Assembly (NCBI RefSeq): GCF_001696535.1
Contig: NZ_MBQE01000001.1
Coordinates: forward strand, 744,001 to 808,000
Direction: 5' to 3'
Length of the DNA stretch: 64,000 bases
From: Stappia indica
GTDB taxonomy: Bacteria; Pseudomonadota; Alphaproteobacteria; Rhizobiales; Stappiaceae
Shown here: positions 1 to 10,972 of the stretch, piece after piece
Numbering within the stretch: the first letter of the stretch is position 1
How the letters are laid out: each line of letters begins with the position of its first letter
Made by a program: the position numbers and the translations under genes
Notes under the pieces: generated by a model
Databases searched by the model: none
What the model was told of the DNA's origin: nothing
What the model saw: the letters and a program-made list of their open reading frames with translations, nothing else

Positions 1-99
1 GACCTGTAGCGCGCCGCCAGCGGAAGGGGCGCGGGCCGACCCGCCCCCATGAACTGAAGCACGTGAACTGAAGAAGACGACCCAACCGGAGAACATGGA

Positions 100-1128
100 A
101 TGGCATCAACAGGCATCAGGCTGGCTTTGGCCGCAGTGGCGGGAACGCTGCTGCTCGGAACCCCCGCACTGGCGAAGGGCACGCTCGACATCGTCAAGGA
201 GCGCGGGCGTCTGGTCTGCGGAACCAGCACCGGCATCGCCGGCTTCAGCATGGCCGACGACAAGGGCGAGTGGACGGGCCTCGACGTCGACGTCTGCCGC
301 GCGCTGGCGGCAGCGATCTTCGACGACCCGCAGAAGGCGGATTTCGTGCCGCTGTCGAGCAAGGACCGCCTCGTCGCGCTGCAGACCGGCGAGATCGACG
401 TGCTGCCGCGCACCACGACCTGGACGCTCGGCCGCGATGCCGGCATCGGCCTCGACTTCACCGCCGTCAACTACTACGACGGCCAGGGCTTCCAGGTGCG
501 CCGCGACCTCGGCGTGGAATCGATCCGCGAGCTGAACGGCGCCTCGATCTGCACCGTGCAGGGCACCACCAACGAGCTGAACCTGGCCGACTATTTCCGC
601 GTCAACAACATGGACTACCAGCTCGTCACCTTCCAGAGCATCGACGACACGGTGAAGGCCTATGAGAGCAAGCGCTGCGACGCGCTGACGACCGACATGT
701 CGCAGCTCGTCTCCTACCGCCTGAAGATGGCCGAGCCGGACGCGCACATGCTGCTGCCCGGTGTCATCTCGAAGGAGCCGCTCGGCCCCTATGTCCGCCA
801 GGGCGACGACGAGTGGTTCGACATCGTCCGCTGGACGGTCTTCGCGATGGTCAATGCCGAGGAGCTCGGTGTCACCAAGGCCAATGTCGACGAGCTTGCC
901 GCCAACAGCGACAACCCGGAGATCCGCCGCCTGCTCGGCCTCGACGGCGAGTTCGGCAAGACGCTCGGCCTGACCAACGACTGGGTCGCCCGGATCGTCC
1001 GCCATGTCGGCAATTACGGCGAGTCCTTCGACCGGAACCTGGGCACCGGCAGCCCGATGCAGCTGCCGCGCGGCGTCAATGCGCTATGGTCGCAGGGCGG
1101 CATCCAGTTCGCCCCGCCGATCCGTTGA
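100..1128 (+). CDS. aapJ: General L-amino-acid ABC transporter substrate-binding protein, AapJ-like
   Basis: A 342-residue periplasmic binding protein of the SBP family 3, the length expected for AapJ, which captures polar and other L-amino acids for the AapQMP permease-ATPase. Residues 1-25 form a signal peptide ending in ALA. The mature part carries the usual LVCGTSTG and ICTVQGTT signatures. I chose the ATG at 100 over the out-of-frame ATG at 95 because a GGAG lies 8 bases upstream. No aapQMP genes follow: a hairpin and the convergent eipB come next, so this is an orphan binding protein. It must use a permease encoded elsewhere, or one upstream of the window. Confidence 0.9.
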   Translation: MASTGIRLALAAVAGTLLLGTPALAKGTLDIVKERGRLVCGTSTGIAGFSMADDKGEWTGLDVDVCRALAAAIFDDPQKADFVPLSSKDRLVALQTGEIDVLPRTTTWTLGRDAGIGLDFTAVNYYDGQGFQVRRDLGVESIRELNGASICTVQGTTNELNLADYFRVNNMDYQLVTFQSIDDTVKAYESKRCDALTTDMSQLVSYRLKMAEPDAHMLLPGVISKEPLGPYVRQGDDEWFDIVRWTVFAMVNAEELGVTKANVDELAANSDNPEIRRLLGLDGEFGKTLGLTNDWVARIVRHVGNYGESFDRNLGTGSPMQLPRGVNALWSQGGIQFAPPIR

Positions 1129-1155
1129 TCCACCGTTGATCGACCACTGATCTGA

Positions 1156-1185
1156 GGGTGCGGACGGGCCCACCTGCCCGCACCC
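1156..1185. terminator. Hairpin between convergent aapJ and eipB
   Basis: An inverted repeat with 8-base perfect arms (GGGTGCGG at 1156-1163, CCGCACCC at 1178-1185) sits in the 72-base gap between the ends of two convergent genes. No strong T-run follows on either strand, so termination is plausible rather than certain. Confidence 0.45.
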
Positions 1186-1200
1186 GTCTTGCCTGAAAAC

Positions 1201-2055
1201 CTATTGCTTGCACTCGCTCGCCGTCATCTTCGTCATCTCGACGAGGTTTCCGCGCAGCTCGAAGTCGCCGTAGTCCAGCACCAGCCGGCGGCTGACGCCG
1301 TTGTCGTAGAGCAGGAAGCTGAGCTGGTAGATCGGCGTGCGCTCGCCGCCGTCGCCCTTGGTCTCGTCGAAATAGGAAATCGTCACCGGCCAGTGGGCGC
1401 TCGCGCCGATCTTGCCGACGGCGGCCTCCGCATCGCGCCCGACATCGCCGGCGCCCTCGCGGCGAGGACCGATCACCGCCGTGGTCTCGTAGACCTTCTC
1501 GCCGGTTTCCGAGCCGTCGAAGAGGTCGGCGACGAAGATCGTCTCCCCTTCCTGCGCCCGGCCAAGCAACGTGATCAGGTGCTCCGTCGGGAACAGGACC
1601 TTGCGCTTCAGCGCGACCTGGTTCTCCTTCGGCTTCTTCACGTCGATATCGATGCCGCCATCCGTCCGCTCGGCCCGGCCTTGCGTCTCTTCACCGAGCT
1701 GCTGGTTGATGAAGGTCTTGGAGACGAACTGGAAGCTCTTGCCCGCCGGCTCCTCGAAGGAACTGGTCTGCAGGTCGGTGACGCGGGTGTTGCCGCTTTC
1801 GTCCGCAACCTGGGTGACGAAGCGGAACGCGACGCTGTAGCCCTCGCAGGCATTGCCCGTGAACTCGTAGACCATGCGCCCGCGGACGGCCGTCATGCCT
1901 GCGGCCTCCGCGCTGTCGGTCAGTCCGAGGTCGTAGACGGCGCGGTGCGGCTGCAGCTGAATGCCGGCAAGGGCCGCCTCGGGTGCGCCGGCAATCGCCA
2001 GCAGGACGCCGAGCCCGGTCGTGGCGAGCGGGCGCGTCCAGTGGGAGTGATACAT
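1201..2055 (-). CDS. eipB: Cell-envelope integrity protein EipB (DUF1849)
   Basis: A 284-residue secreted protein of the EipB/DUF1849 family, a periplasmic beta-spiral protein that supports envelope integrity in Brucella and relatives. Residues 1-30 look like a signal peptide ending in AALA. Two cysteines, Cys70 (in NACEGY) and Cys282 near the C-terminus, match the conserved disulfide pair known in the family. The start at 2055 follows an AAGGAG at good spacing. The open frame runs much further upstream on this strand, but that part is antisense to the RidA and GDPD genes and has no family features. It is transcribed alone and converges with aapJ. Confidence 0.88.
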   Translation of the reverse strand: MYHSHWTRPLATTGLGVLLAIAGAPEAALAGIQLQPHRAVYDLGLTDSAEAAGMTAVRGRMVYEFTGNACEGYSVAFRFVTQVADESGNTRVTDLQTSSFEEPAGKSFQFVSKTFINQQLGEETQGRAERTDGGIDIDVKKPKENQVALKRKVLFPTEHLITLLGRAQEGETIFVADLFDGSETGEKVYETTAVIGPRREGAGDVGRDAEAAVGKIGASAHWPVTISYFDETKGDGGERTPIYQLSFLLYDNGVSRRLVLDYGDFELRGNLVEMTKMTASECKQ

Positions 2056-2250
2056 GTAGTCTGTCTCCTTGGAGCAATCCGAGGCCCTACTCTTGCCCAT
2101 CCGGCGCGCGCGGACCAGACCCATTCGCCATGGGCCGGCGGACGGCCCTGCGATCATCCACCCGTTTCTCCCGCGCGCGCCCGGCAGGCGGCTTGATGCC
2201 TCCCCGGATTTGGGCCAATGTCGCGGCCGACAATCCAAAGGAGGACCGCA

Positions 2251-2715
2251 ATGCCGGGTCAGATCGAGGCACGTATCGCCGAACTGGGCATCACCCTTCC
2301 GCAGGCGGCAGCGCCGGCGGCCAACTATGTGCCCTTCGTGCGCACGGGCAACCAGCTGTTCATCTCCGGCCAGATCCCGATGGGGCCGGACGGCATCCAG
2401 TTCCAGGGCAAGCTCGGCGCCGGCACCTCGATCGAGGACGGCCAGGCCGCCGCCCGCCTTTGCGCGATCAACCTTCTGGCCCAGGCCAAGGCCGCGCTCG
2501 GCGACCTCGACAAGGTCGTGCGCCTCGTCAAGATCGTCGGCTTCGTCAACTCCGCTCCCGACTTCGGCGACCAGCCGAAGGTGATGAACGGCGCTTCCGA
2601 CTTCCTCGTCGAGGCGCTCGGCGACCGTGGCCGCCATGCCCGTTCGGCTGTCGGCGTTGCCGGCCTGCCCTTCGGCGTGGCCGTCGAGGTCGAGGCGGTC
2701 TTCGAGGTCGAGTAA
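2251..2715 (+). CDS. RidA family protein (long form)
   Basis: A 154-residue protein of the YjgF/RidA family, which hydrolyses reactive enamine and imine intermediates from amino-acid metabolism. The length fits the longer subgroup often seen in Rhizobiales. The start follows an AAAGGAGG at ideal spacing. The C-terminal strand reads LPFGVAVEVE: the arginine that binds the substrate carboxylate in canonical RidA (the R of the PR..VE motif) is replaced, so deaminase activity is uncertain. The glycerophosphodiesterase gene begins 27 bases downstream, so the two are probably co-transcribed. Confidence 0.85.
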   Translation: MPGQIEARIAELGITLPQAAAPAANYVPFVRTGNQLFISGQIPMGPDGIQFQGKLGAGTSIEDGQAAARLCAINLLAQAKAALGDLDKVVRLVKIVGFVNSAPDFGDQPKVMNGASDFLVEALGDRGRHARSAVGVAGLPFGVAVEVEAVFEVE

Positions 2716-2742
2716 GACGGCAAAGGGACGGCGGACACCACG

Positions 2743-3513
2743 ATGCGTGACATTTCCTGGCTGACCAGCCGTCCCATCGCCCATCGCGGCTATCACGACA
2801 AGTCGCGCGGCTGCCTCGAGAACAGCCAGAGCGCCGTTCAGGCAGCCGTCGACAAGGGCTTTGCCATCGAGGTCGACCTGCAGCAGAGCGCCGACGACGT
2901 GCCCATCGTCTTTCATGACGACACGCTCGACCGGCTGACCTTCGAAAGTGGTCCCGTGCGCCAGCGCAGCGCCGCCGAACTGACCGGCATCGCCTTGCGC
3001 GGCACCGACGACCGGCTGTGGACGCTGGACGACCTGCTCGACCAGGTGGGCGGCAAGGCCGGCCTTTGCATCGAGATCAAGTCCCGCTTCGGCCGCACGC
3101 CGGAGCGCGCCTTCATCGCCTCCATCGCCGCGAGCCTTGCCCGCTATTCGGGCCCGGTCGCAGTGAAGTCCTTCGACCCGGAAATGCTGGCCCTGATGCG
3201 CGAGGCCGCCCCCGACATTCCGCGCGGCGCGCTCGGCGACGGTGCCCGCGACCTGAAGGAATGGGGCCGCGCCAGCCGCGTCGAGCGCTTCGCCCTGCGC
3301 CACATGCTGCACAGCGTCCGCACCCGGCCGAGCTTCGTCTCCTACTGGGTGAAGGACCTGCCCGCGCTGGCTCCGACCATCCTGCGCAAGGCCTTCGGCC
3401 TGCCGCTGATCGCCTGGACGGTCCGCACGCCGGAGGATCTTGCCCGCGCCCGCGCCTTCGCCGACCAGATCGTCTTCGAAGGCTTCGACCCGGACGCTAA
3501 ACCTTCCTCCTAG
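2743..3513 (+). CDS. Glycerophosphodiester phosphodiesterase family protein
   Basis: A 256-residue GDPD domain protein that hydrolyses glycerophosphodiesters to glycerol-3-phosphate and an alcohol. The family's catalytic and metal-binding positions are visible: HRG (His14-Gly16), E-x-D (Glu43, Asp45) and HDD (His58-Asp60). The C-terminal WTVRTPEDL and FEGFDPD segments are also typical of short cytoplasmic GDPDs. No signal peptide or membrane segment is seen, so it is probably cytosolic. It follows the RidA gene closely and is likely in one operon with it. Confidence 0.88.
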   Translation: MRDISWLTSRPIAHRGYHDKSRGCLENSQSAVQAAVDKGFAIEVDLQQSADDVPIVFHDDTLDRLTFESGPVRQRSAAELTGIALRGTDDRLWTLDDLLDQVGGKAGLCIEIKSRFGRTPERAFIASIAASLARYSGPVAVKSFDPEMLALMREAAPDIPRGALGDGARDLKEWGRASRVERFALRHMLHSVRTRPSFVSYWVKDLPALAPTILRKAFGLPLIAWTVRTPEDLARARAFADQIVFEGFDPDAKPSS

Positions 3514-3624
3514 CGAGCCGCCTTTGCAGGAAGCGTGCAGCGCACTAGATGTGAGGGACGAGTTCCCCACCCGGCCGGCAGCGCTCCCTCCCGCGCGGGC
3601 CGCAAGCGTTGAAGGCCTGCCCGA

Positions 3625-4884
3625 GTGACCGCAAGCGACGAAGACACCCGCGCGTTCCGCCTGAAGGCGATCGGCGGGCTCTCCGACATCCCGCGCCAGG
3701 AGTGGGACGCGCTGGCCAATCCCGGCTGGCGGCTGGATCCGGGCGGCAAGCTGTCGCCCGCCCCGCTTGAATCAAAATCTGCGGACGCTGAATCGGTTTC
3801 TCCGCAGACCACCTTCAACCCCTTCATATCGCACGACTTCCTGTCGATCCTGGAAGAGGCCGGCTGCGTCGGACGCCGCGCCGGCTGGCTGCCCCAGCAC
3901 CTGATCCTGGAAGATCCGGACGGGCGCGCCGTCGCGGCCCTGCCCTGCTATCTGAAGTCCCACTCGATGGGCGAATACGTCTTCGACCATGCCTGGGCCG
4001 ATGCCTATGAGCGCGCCGGCGGCAGCTACTATCCCAAGCTCCAGTGCTCGGTGCCTTTCACCCCGGCGACCGGCCGGCGCTTCCTGACCGGACCGGACAT
4101 CGACCGACAGGCCGCCATCGCCGCGCTGGCGCAGGGGTTGCAGGACCTTTGCGCGCTGCGCGAGGCCTCCTCCGCACACATCACCTTCATGGAGGAGGAA
4201 GAATGGGACGCGGCGGGCGAGCACGGCTACCTGCTGCGCACCGACCAGCAGTTCCACTGGGAGAACCGGAACTATTCCGACTTCGAGGGCTTTCTCGGCG
4301 ATCTCGCCTCGCGCAAGCGCAAGCAGATCCGCAAGGAGCGGCGTGAGGCGGTGGCGGCCGGCATCGAGATCGAGCGGCTGACGGGCAAGGACCTCACGGA
4401 AGCGCATTGGGACGCCTTCCACGACTTCTACGAGGACACGGGCGCACGCAAGTGGGGCCGCCCCTATCTCAACCGCCGCTTCTTCTCGCTGCTCGGCGAG
4501 CGGCTGGGCGAGCGGGTGCTGCTGGTGATGGCCAGGCGCGAGGGGCGCTACATCGCCGGCGCGCTGAACCTCGTCGGCTCGCATGCGCTGTTCGGGCGCA
4601 ACTGGGGCTGCATCGAGGAGCACCCGTTCCTGCATTTCGAGGTCTGCTACTACCAGGCCATCGACCATGCCATCGAGCAAGGCCTGCCCCGCGTGGAAGC
4701 CGGCGCGCAAGGCGCGCACAAGCTCGCGCGCGGCTATCTGCCGAGCCTGACGCGCTCCGCCCATTACATCGCGCATCCCGGATTGCGCGACGCGGTCGCC
4801 GACTATCTGGAGCGCGAGCGCCGGGCGGTGGAGCAGGAAGGCGCCTATATCCGCGACGAGCATTCGCCTTTCAGGAAAGCCTGA
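3625..4884 (+). CDS. GNAT-like N-acyltransferase of the COG3146/DUF482 (FemAB-like) family
   Basis: A 419-residue protein of the predicted N-acyltransferase family COG3146, distantly related to FemAB/GNAT folds. Typical segments are the N-terminal NPFISHDFL, the charged RKQIRKER block, and the C-terminal GAQGAHKLARGY. The substrate is not known for the family; peptidoglycan-related roles are only suggested by fold. The start is a GTG. Residues about 48-60 (bases 3765-3808) are encoded by an AT-richer stretch with an internal perfect inverted repeat and two GANTC sites. This looks like a small inserted element and is described separately. The gene lies upstream of the HIT gene in the same direction. 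Confidence 0.85.
   Translation: MTASDEDTRAFRLKAIGGLSDIPRQEWDALANPGWRLDPGGKLSPAPLESKSADAESVSPQTTFNPFISHDFLSILEEAGCVGRRAGWLPQHLILEDPDGRAVAALPCYLKSHSMGEYVFDHAWADAYERAGGSYYPKLQCSVPFTPATGRRFLTGPDIDRQAAIAALAQGLQDLCALREASSAHITFMEEEEWDAAGEHGYLLRTDQQFHWENRNYSDFEGFLGDLASRKRKQIRKERREAVAAGIEIERLTGKDLTEAHWDAFHDFYEDTGARKWGRPYLNRRFFSLLGERLGERVLLVMARREGRYIAGALNLVGSHALFGRNWGCIEEHPFLHFEVCYYQAIDHAIEQGLPRVEAGAQGAHKLARGYLPSLTRSAHYIAHPGLRDAVADYLERERRAVEQEGAYIRDEHSPFRKA
3765..3808. repeat. Palindromic insert-like segment inside the acyltransferase gene
   Basis: This short segment has 8-base perfect inverted arms (TCTGCGGA at 3778-3785 and TCCGCAGA at 3801-3808) and two GAATC sites at 3769 and 3790. It is richer in A and T than the gene around it and encodes a polar stretch (ESKSADAESV). 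Two sub-blocks resemble sequence at 4985-5017: GCTGAATCGGTTTCTC versus GTTGAATCGATTTCTC (14 of 16) and a GCTTGAATC-led 17-mer (14 of 17). It may be a dispersed repeat that has entered a coding region in frame. Confidence 0.45.
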
Positions 4885-4900
4885 AGACCTCGCTCCATCT

Positions 4901-5015
4901 GATTCTATCGACTCGCCTTTTCGCCGTCATTGAATCGATATGCGAAGACCGCCCGAACGGCTTTGCAGCCGCCCCAAGCCGCCGTTGAATCGATTTCTCA
5001 GCTTGAATCTGATTC
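4901..5015. promoter_or_regulatory. Cluster of six GANTC (CcrM-type methylation) sites upstream of the HIT gene
   Basis: GANTC sites occur at 4901, 4910, 4932, 4987, 5005 and 5011. At this base composition roughly one per 300 bases would be expected. The cluster fills the 208-base gap between the acyltransferase and the HIT gene. In alphaproteobacteria CcrM methylates GANTC, and promoter clusters often mark methylation-dependent or cell-cycle control. Part of the cluster also resembles the repeat at 3765-3808, so it may instead be repeat-derived. Confidence 0.5.
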
Positions 5016-5092
5016 TGAACTTGAACCCCGACGGCGGCTATGCTGCCAAGGAACACCCAAGTTCGCCTGTTCGGCCCTTACCGGAGAAAGCC

Positions 5093-5527
5093 ATGCCGAT
5101 CGAAGCTGCCGCCTATGACGACCAGAATGTCTTCGCCAAGATCCTGCGCGGCGAGCTGCCCGCCCAGAAGGTGTACGAGGACGACAAGACCCTCGTCATC
5201 ATGGACATCATGCCGCGCGGCGACGGCCATGTGCTGGTGATTCCGAAGACCCCGTCCCGCAATATCCTCGACATTGCCGAAGACGACCTTAACGCGGTGA
5301 TGAAGACCGTGCAGACGATGGCGCATGCGGTGGTGCGCGCCTTCGACGCCGACGGCACCACCATCCAGCAGTTTTCGGAAAGCGCGGGCGGACAGGTGGT
5401 GTTCCACACCCATGTCCATGTCATCCCGCGCTTTGCCGGTGTCTCGCTGCGCCCGCACACGGGCGAGATGGCCGACCAGGCGGTGCTGGCGGCCAATGCG
5501 GACAAGATCCGCGCCGCCCTCGCCTGA
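5093..5527 (+). CDS. HIT family protein (histidine-triad nucleotide hydrolase/transferase)
   Basis: A 144-residue histidine-triad protein that acts on nucleotide phosphoramidate or dinucleoside polyphosphate substrates in the cytosol. The active-site triad is clear in the FHTHVHVIPRF segment (His105, His107, His109). The N-terminal VFAKILRGELPA and MDIMPRGDGHVLVIPK blocks are characteristic of HINT/HIT proteins. The ATG at 5093 has a GGAG 6 bases upstream; the longer open frame upstream is non-coding and carries the GANTC cluster. It converges with a GST gene 15 bases away. Confidence 0.92.
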   Translation: MPIEAAAYDDQNVFAKILRGELPAQKVYEDDKTLVIMDIMPRGDGHVLVIPKTPSRNILDIAEDDLNAVMKTVQTMAHAVVRAFDADGTTIQQFSESAGGQVVFHTHVHVIPRFAGVSLRPHTGEMADQAVLAANADKIRAALA

Positions 5528-5542
5528 TCGGGCAGGCCGCGC

Positions 5543-6205
5543 CTAGTTGCCGCCGCTCGCCTTCGCAGCGGCGGCCTCATGCTCGGCGTCGAGCCGGCCC
5601 TCGTCCTGGAAGACGTGCTGGAAGCTCGGCCGGGACGTGATGCGCTCGGCATACTCGGTGAAGACCGGCAGGTCCGGCACCAGCTTGAACATCAGCGTCC
5701 AGCGCAGCGCAGCGCCCCAGTGAATGTCGGCGAGGGTGATCTCGTCGCCGAGAAGATACGGCGCCTTGCCGAGCTGCTCGGCGAGGGTCTCCATCACCTT
5801 GTCGTAGGTGCCATAGGACGACTGCGGGCCGGGATCGTGGCCGAGAACCTTGTCCATCAGCGCCGGCTCGAAGCAGGCCGCATAGAACACCATCCAGCGC
5901 AGATAGGCGCCGCGGCGCGGATCGCCGATGGCCGGCGTCAGCCCGGCCTGCGGGAAGAGGTCGCCGGCATACAGCGCAATTGCGACGGACTCGGTCACCA
6001 CCGTGTCGCCATGGGTCAGCGCCGGCACCTTGCCGAGCGGATTGATCGCCAGGTAGTCGGGCGACTTGAGCTCGCCGCCGCGCATGTTCAGCACATGAAG
6101 ATCGTAAGGCGCGCCGAGCTCGTCGAGCAGCACGCGGGTGGTGCTGGCGCGGCTGCGGGGCGCGTAGTGGAGGGTGAGCTTGTCGGCGGAACCTGTGTCG
6201 GACAT
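5543..6205 (-). CDS. Glutathione S-transferase family protein
   Basis: A 220-residue cytosolic GST-like protein with an N-terminal thioredoxin-like domain (residues about 8-85, including the KVPALTHGD and VTESVAIALY glutathione-binding blocks) and an all-helical C-terminal domain. Members conjugate or reduce electrophiles with glutathione; the substrate cannot be inferred here. The start follows CCAAGGAGAG at good spacing. It is a single gene convergent with the HIT gene. Confidence 0.88.
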   Translation of the reverse strand: MSDTGSADKLTLHYAPRSRASTTRVLLDELGAPYDLHVLNMRGGELKSPDYLAINPLGKVPALTHGDTVVTESVAIALYAGDLFPQAGLTPAIGDPRRGAYLRWMVFYAACFEPALMDKVLGHDPGPQSSYGTYDKVMETLAEQLGKAPYLLGDEITLADIHWGAALRWTLMFKLVPDLPVFTEYAERITSRPSFQHVFQDEGRLDAEHEAAAAKASGGN

Positions 6206-6321
6206 GGGATCTCTCCTTGGGGCCGGACCGGCGGCGCGCCATCGCGCCGTCGCTGGTGTGGATTAGCAGCCCCCTGCTGACAGCCTCGTGTCAGCAGCCC
6301 ATCCTGTCAGGCGCGTTGTCC

Positions 6322-6672
6322 TCAGCCAAGACCGAGAAGCAGCCAGCCGCCGATCAGTACGACCTCGCCGACAGCGACGCCGATCACCACCTTCTGCCGC
6401 GAAGCGAAGAAGGCGGCAAAACCGCAGGCCGCCGCGACGATGCGCAGCATCACCGGCGCGCTCTGCAGGGCGCCGGCGGGAAACAGGATCAGCTTGGCGA
6501 TCACGCCGGCGACCAGGGCCGTCGCGATGGAACGCACGAAGATCATCACCTCGCTGTCTTCGCGCAGCTTGCCGCTGGCGAAGACGCCGAGCCAGCGCCA
6601 GATGTCCGTGGCGAGCCAGCCGGCCACCACGATCATCACATAGGGCCACCACCAGGCATCGGCAGCACTCAT
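6322..6672 (-). CDS. azlD: AzlD family membrane protein (small subunit of branched-chain amino-acid exporter)
   Basis: A 116-residue hydrophobic protein with about four membrane segments, the size of AzlD. AzlC and AzlD together export branched-chain amino acids or analogues. Its ATG overlaps the TGA of the upstream azlC gene (bases 6669-6672), a translationally coupled pair. The open frame extends far upstream through azlC and clpA in a shadow frame, which I do not accept as coding. Confidence 0.85.
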   Translation of the reverse strand: MSAADAWWWPYVMIVVAGWLATDIWRWLGVFASGKLREDSEVMIFVRSIATALVAGVIAKLILFPAGALQSAPVMLRIVAAACGFAAFFASRQKVVIGVAVGEVVLIGGWLLLGLG

Positions 6673-7445
6673 CGCAGCCCCCTCCGCGCGATCCGCGTGC
6701 CGACATAGGCGAGCGTGCCGCCGACCAGACCGGTCCAGAGCAGGTCGAGCCCCGGCATGTAGAGATGGAACAGCGGGCCCAGAACGAGGCCGATGGCCAT
6801 CGCCGCCTTGTCGGCGGAAATGCGTGCCGCACCCCACAGGGAGCACAGGAAGTAGACCGGCGTCAGCATGAACAGCGCGGCCGAGGGCAGCAGCGGCATG
6901 TCGTCGATCAGCACATAGGCAGCGCCCGTCATGCAGAAGACGAAAATGGTCAGGCTGGCGCCGAAGCCGAGGAAGAACGGCAGCCGCGCCTCGCGCGGGT
7001 GCTCCTCCAGATAGCGCATCGCCCAGACCCAGGCGGTGACGGCGACGAAATGCGAGGCGGCCAGCAGCTGCCAGCGCCGCGTCTTGCCCTCCACCCGCAG
7101 CACCGGCATCAGCGCCATGGTCATCGGCATCAGGCGAACGGAAGCGAGCGCAACGGCGATGGCGGCCGGCACAAGGCCCATGCCGGCGGTGATCGCGCCG
7201 GTGAGCACGACGACGCTCGGCAGCGCCCAGACGAAGCCGACCATGGCCAGCGTCTCGCCGAGCGTGAAGCCGCTCTCGCGGGCAAGGCCGGCATAACCGA
7301 CGAACGCCGCGGCAAGGATGAGCGCAGGGATGGAAACTGCCGCCCGGACCCCGCGCAGCACCCACACGCGCGACGGCAGCTGCGTGCTGCCGTCCGGCTG
7401 GTGCTCCGGCAAAGGTTCTGGCGATGCGGACGGGGGCGTCGGCAT
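6669..7445 (-). CDS. azlC: AzlC family permease (branched-chain amino-acid export)
   Basis: A 258-residue membrane protein with the AzlC pattern: about seven to eight hydrophobic segments, an early FVGYAGLARESGF motif and a central SVRLMPM block. With AzlD it forms an exporter for branched-chain amino acids and analogues. I placed the start at the ATG at 7445 because the longer frame upstream adds only charged sequence. It is coupled to azlD by a 4-base overlap. Confidence 0.87.
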   Translation of the reverse strand: MPTPPSASPEPLPEHQPDGSTQLPSRVWVLRGVRAAVSIPALILAAAFVGYAGLARESGFTLGETLAMVGFVWALPSVVVLTGAITAGMGLVPAAIAVALASVRLMPMTMALMPVLRVEGKTRRWQLLAASHFVAVTAWVWAMRYLEEHPREARLPFFLGFGASLTIFVFCMTGAAYVLIDDMPLLPSAALFMLTPVYFLCSLWGAARISADKAAMAIGLVLGPLFHLYMPGLDLLWTGLVGGTLAYVGTRIARRGLR

Positions 7446-7533
7446 GAAACGAGACCGCAAGACTTGGCGCCGGCTCCGGGAGGGGAGCGGCAAGGAGAGT
7501 ATCCCTACCTAGCAGGTTGCCGCCGAAATGCAA

Positions 7534-7556
7534 AACGGCGCCGCAGGGGCGCCGTT
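7534..7556 (-). terminator. Rho-independent terminator of clpS-clpA
   Basis: A 9-base perfect stem (AACGGCGCC/GGCGCCGTT) with a 5-base loop. On the minus strand it is followed by TTTTGC, placing it just after clpA. A second perfect 8-base hairpin lies at 7564-7581 between it and the clpA stop. Confidence 0.7.
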
Positions 7557-7598
7557 CCGCGAGGCCGCTCGAACGAGCGGCGATGATCGTGCGATCCG

Positions 7599-10025
<2,427 letters not shown>

Positions 10026-10034
10026 GGGCGACCC

Positions 10035-10364
10035 CTATTTCTTTTCCATCACGCACTGCAGAGGATGCTGGTGTTTGCGGGCAAAGTCCATGACCTGAGT
10101 GACCTTGGTCTCTGCCACCTCGTAGGTGAAAACACCGCATTCCCCGACGCCGTGGTGATGGACGTGCAACATGATGCGCGTGGCTTCCTCGCGGTTCTTC
10201 TGGAAGAACCGCTCCACCACGTGCACGACGAATTCCATCGGCGTGTAGTCGTCGTTCAGCAACAGAACGCGATACAGGTTGGGCCGTTTGGCGACGGTCC
10301 GCGTCTTGGTGACGAGCTCGCTGCCCGTGTCGTCACCGTTGCCGCGCTGAGGTCCGTTGGTCAT
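10035..10364 (-). CDS. clpS: ATP-dependent Clp protease adaptor ClpS
   Basis: A 109-residue adaptor that delivers N-degron substrates to ClpA. The signature [13 protein letters not shown] and the [19 protein letters not shown] core are present. I chose the ATG at 10364, preceded by GGAG 6 bases upstream and giving the usual ClpS length. The open frame reaches 10457, but that extension is not conserved-looking. It is the first gene of clpS-clpA. Confidence 0.95.
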   Translation of the reverse strand: MTNGPQRGNGDDTGSELVTKTRTVAKRPNLYRVLLLNDDYTPMEFVVHVVERFFQKNREEATRIMLHVHHHGVGECGVFTYEVAETKVTQVMDFARKHQHPLQCVMEKK

Positions 10365-10901
10365 TGCTTCTCCATCGTCCTCTCCGGCGCCTTGTCCGGC
10401 AACGGGTTCCCGTCCATGAGCGGCCCGGAACCCCGTGTTGTTCTTGCGGTCACGCAATGCGCCTTTCTCGCTTCCAAACCCTGCCGCGGCGGGCCCGCGG
10501 GCTCAGCCCGCCCCGGAAACCTGGCGAAAGACCGGCGTTGTCGCCGGCCGGACACTGGCTTCCGGTCGCCGGTCTTGCCAGCATGGGCGGAGTCGGAGCG
10601 TGTGTCCTGTCCGCCGTTGCGGCAAGCCGGAATAGGCAGCGTCCTGCATCCCGTTTCGGGAAATCCGTGCCGCGACCGCGACGCGAACGGTCTTGCCCCA
10701 GTTAGCCGGCCCCTTGCGGCAGCCGCATGGGCAATCGTGCCCGCGCGCTTCGTTAATGTATGGCATCCTGCGCCAAGCTCAATGGCACGCTTGCGCATTC
10801 GCGAAAGGGTCATGCGGAATTGTCGGCGGGCAGAAGATGAGGCGCTGCGCAAAACGGCGCGCTTGTGCGGTTGGCGCGGGACGGTGCGCAAAAACGAAAA
10901 A
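10365..10901. other. Non-coding stretch upstream of clpS
   Basis: About 540 bases with no open frame showing protein-family features. It contains GC-rich inverted repeats and must hold the clpS-clpA promoter on the minus strand; I could not fix a promoter. No tRNA or known RNA structure was recognised. Confidence 0.4.
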
Positions 10902-10926
10902 GACCCGCAGGTTTTGCCTGCGGGTC
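10902..10926 (-). terminator. Rho-independent terminator after the phasin gene
   Basis: A 10-base perfect stem (GACCCGCAGG/CCTGCGGGTC) with a 5-base loop. On the minus strand it is followed by a CTTTTTCG run, so it terminates the phasin transcript. Confidence 0.85.
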
Positions 10927-10972
10927 AAAAGTGCGGCGGCGAACCGCCGGGTCGTCTTGGGAGACGTAAAGC

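Noticed and set aside
1201-3570. A 789-codon minus-strand frame as one large protein
   Set aside because: Residues beyond the EipB part are antisense to the RidA and GDPD genes. EipB has its own signal peptide and ribosome site at 2055.
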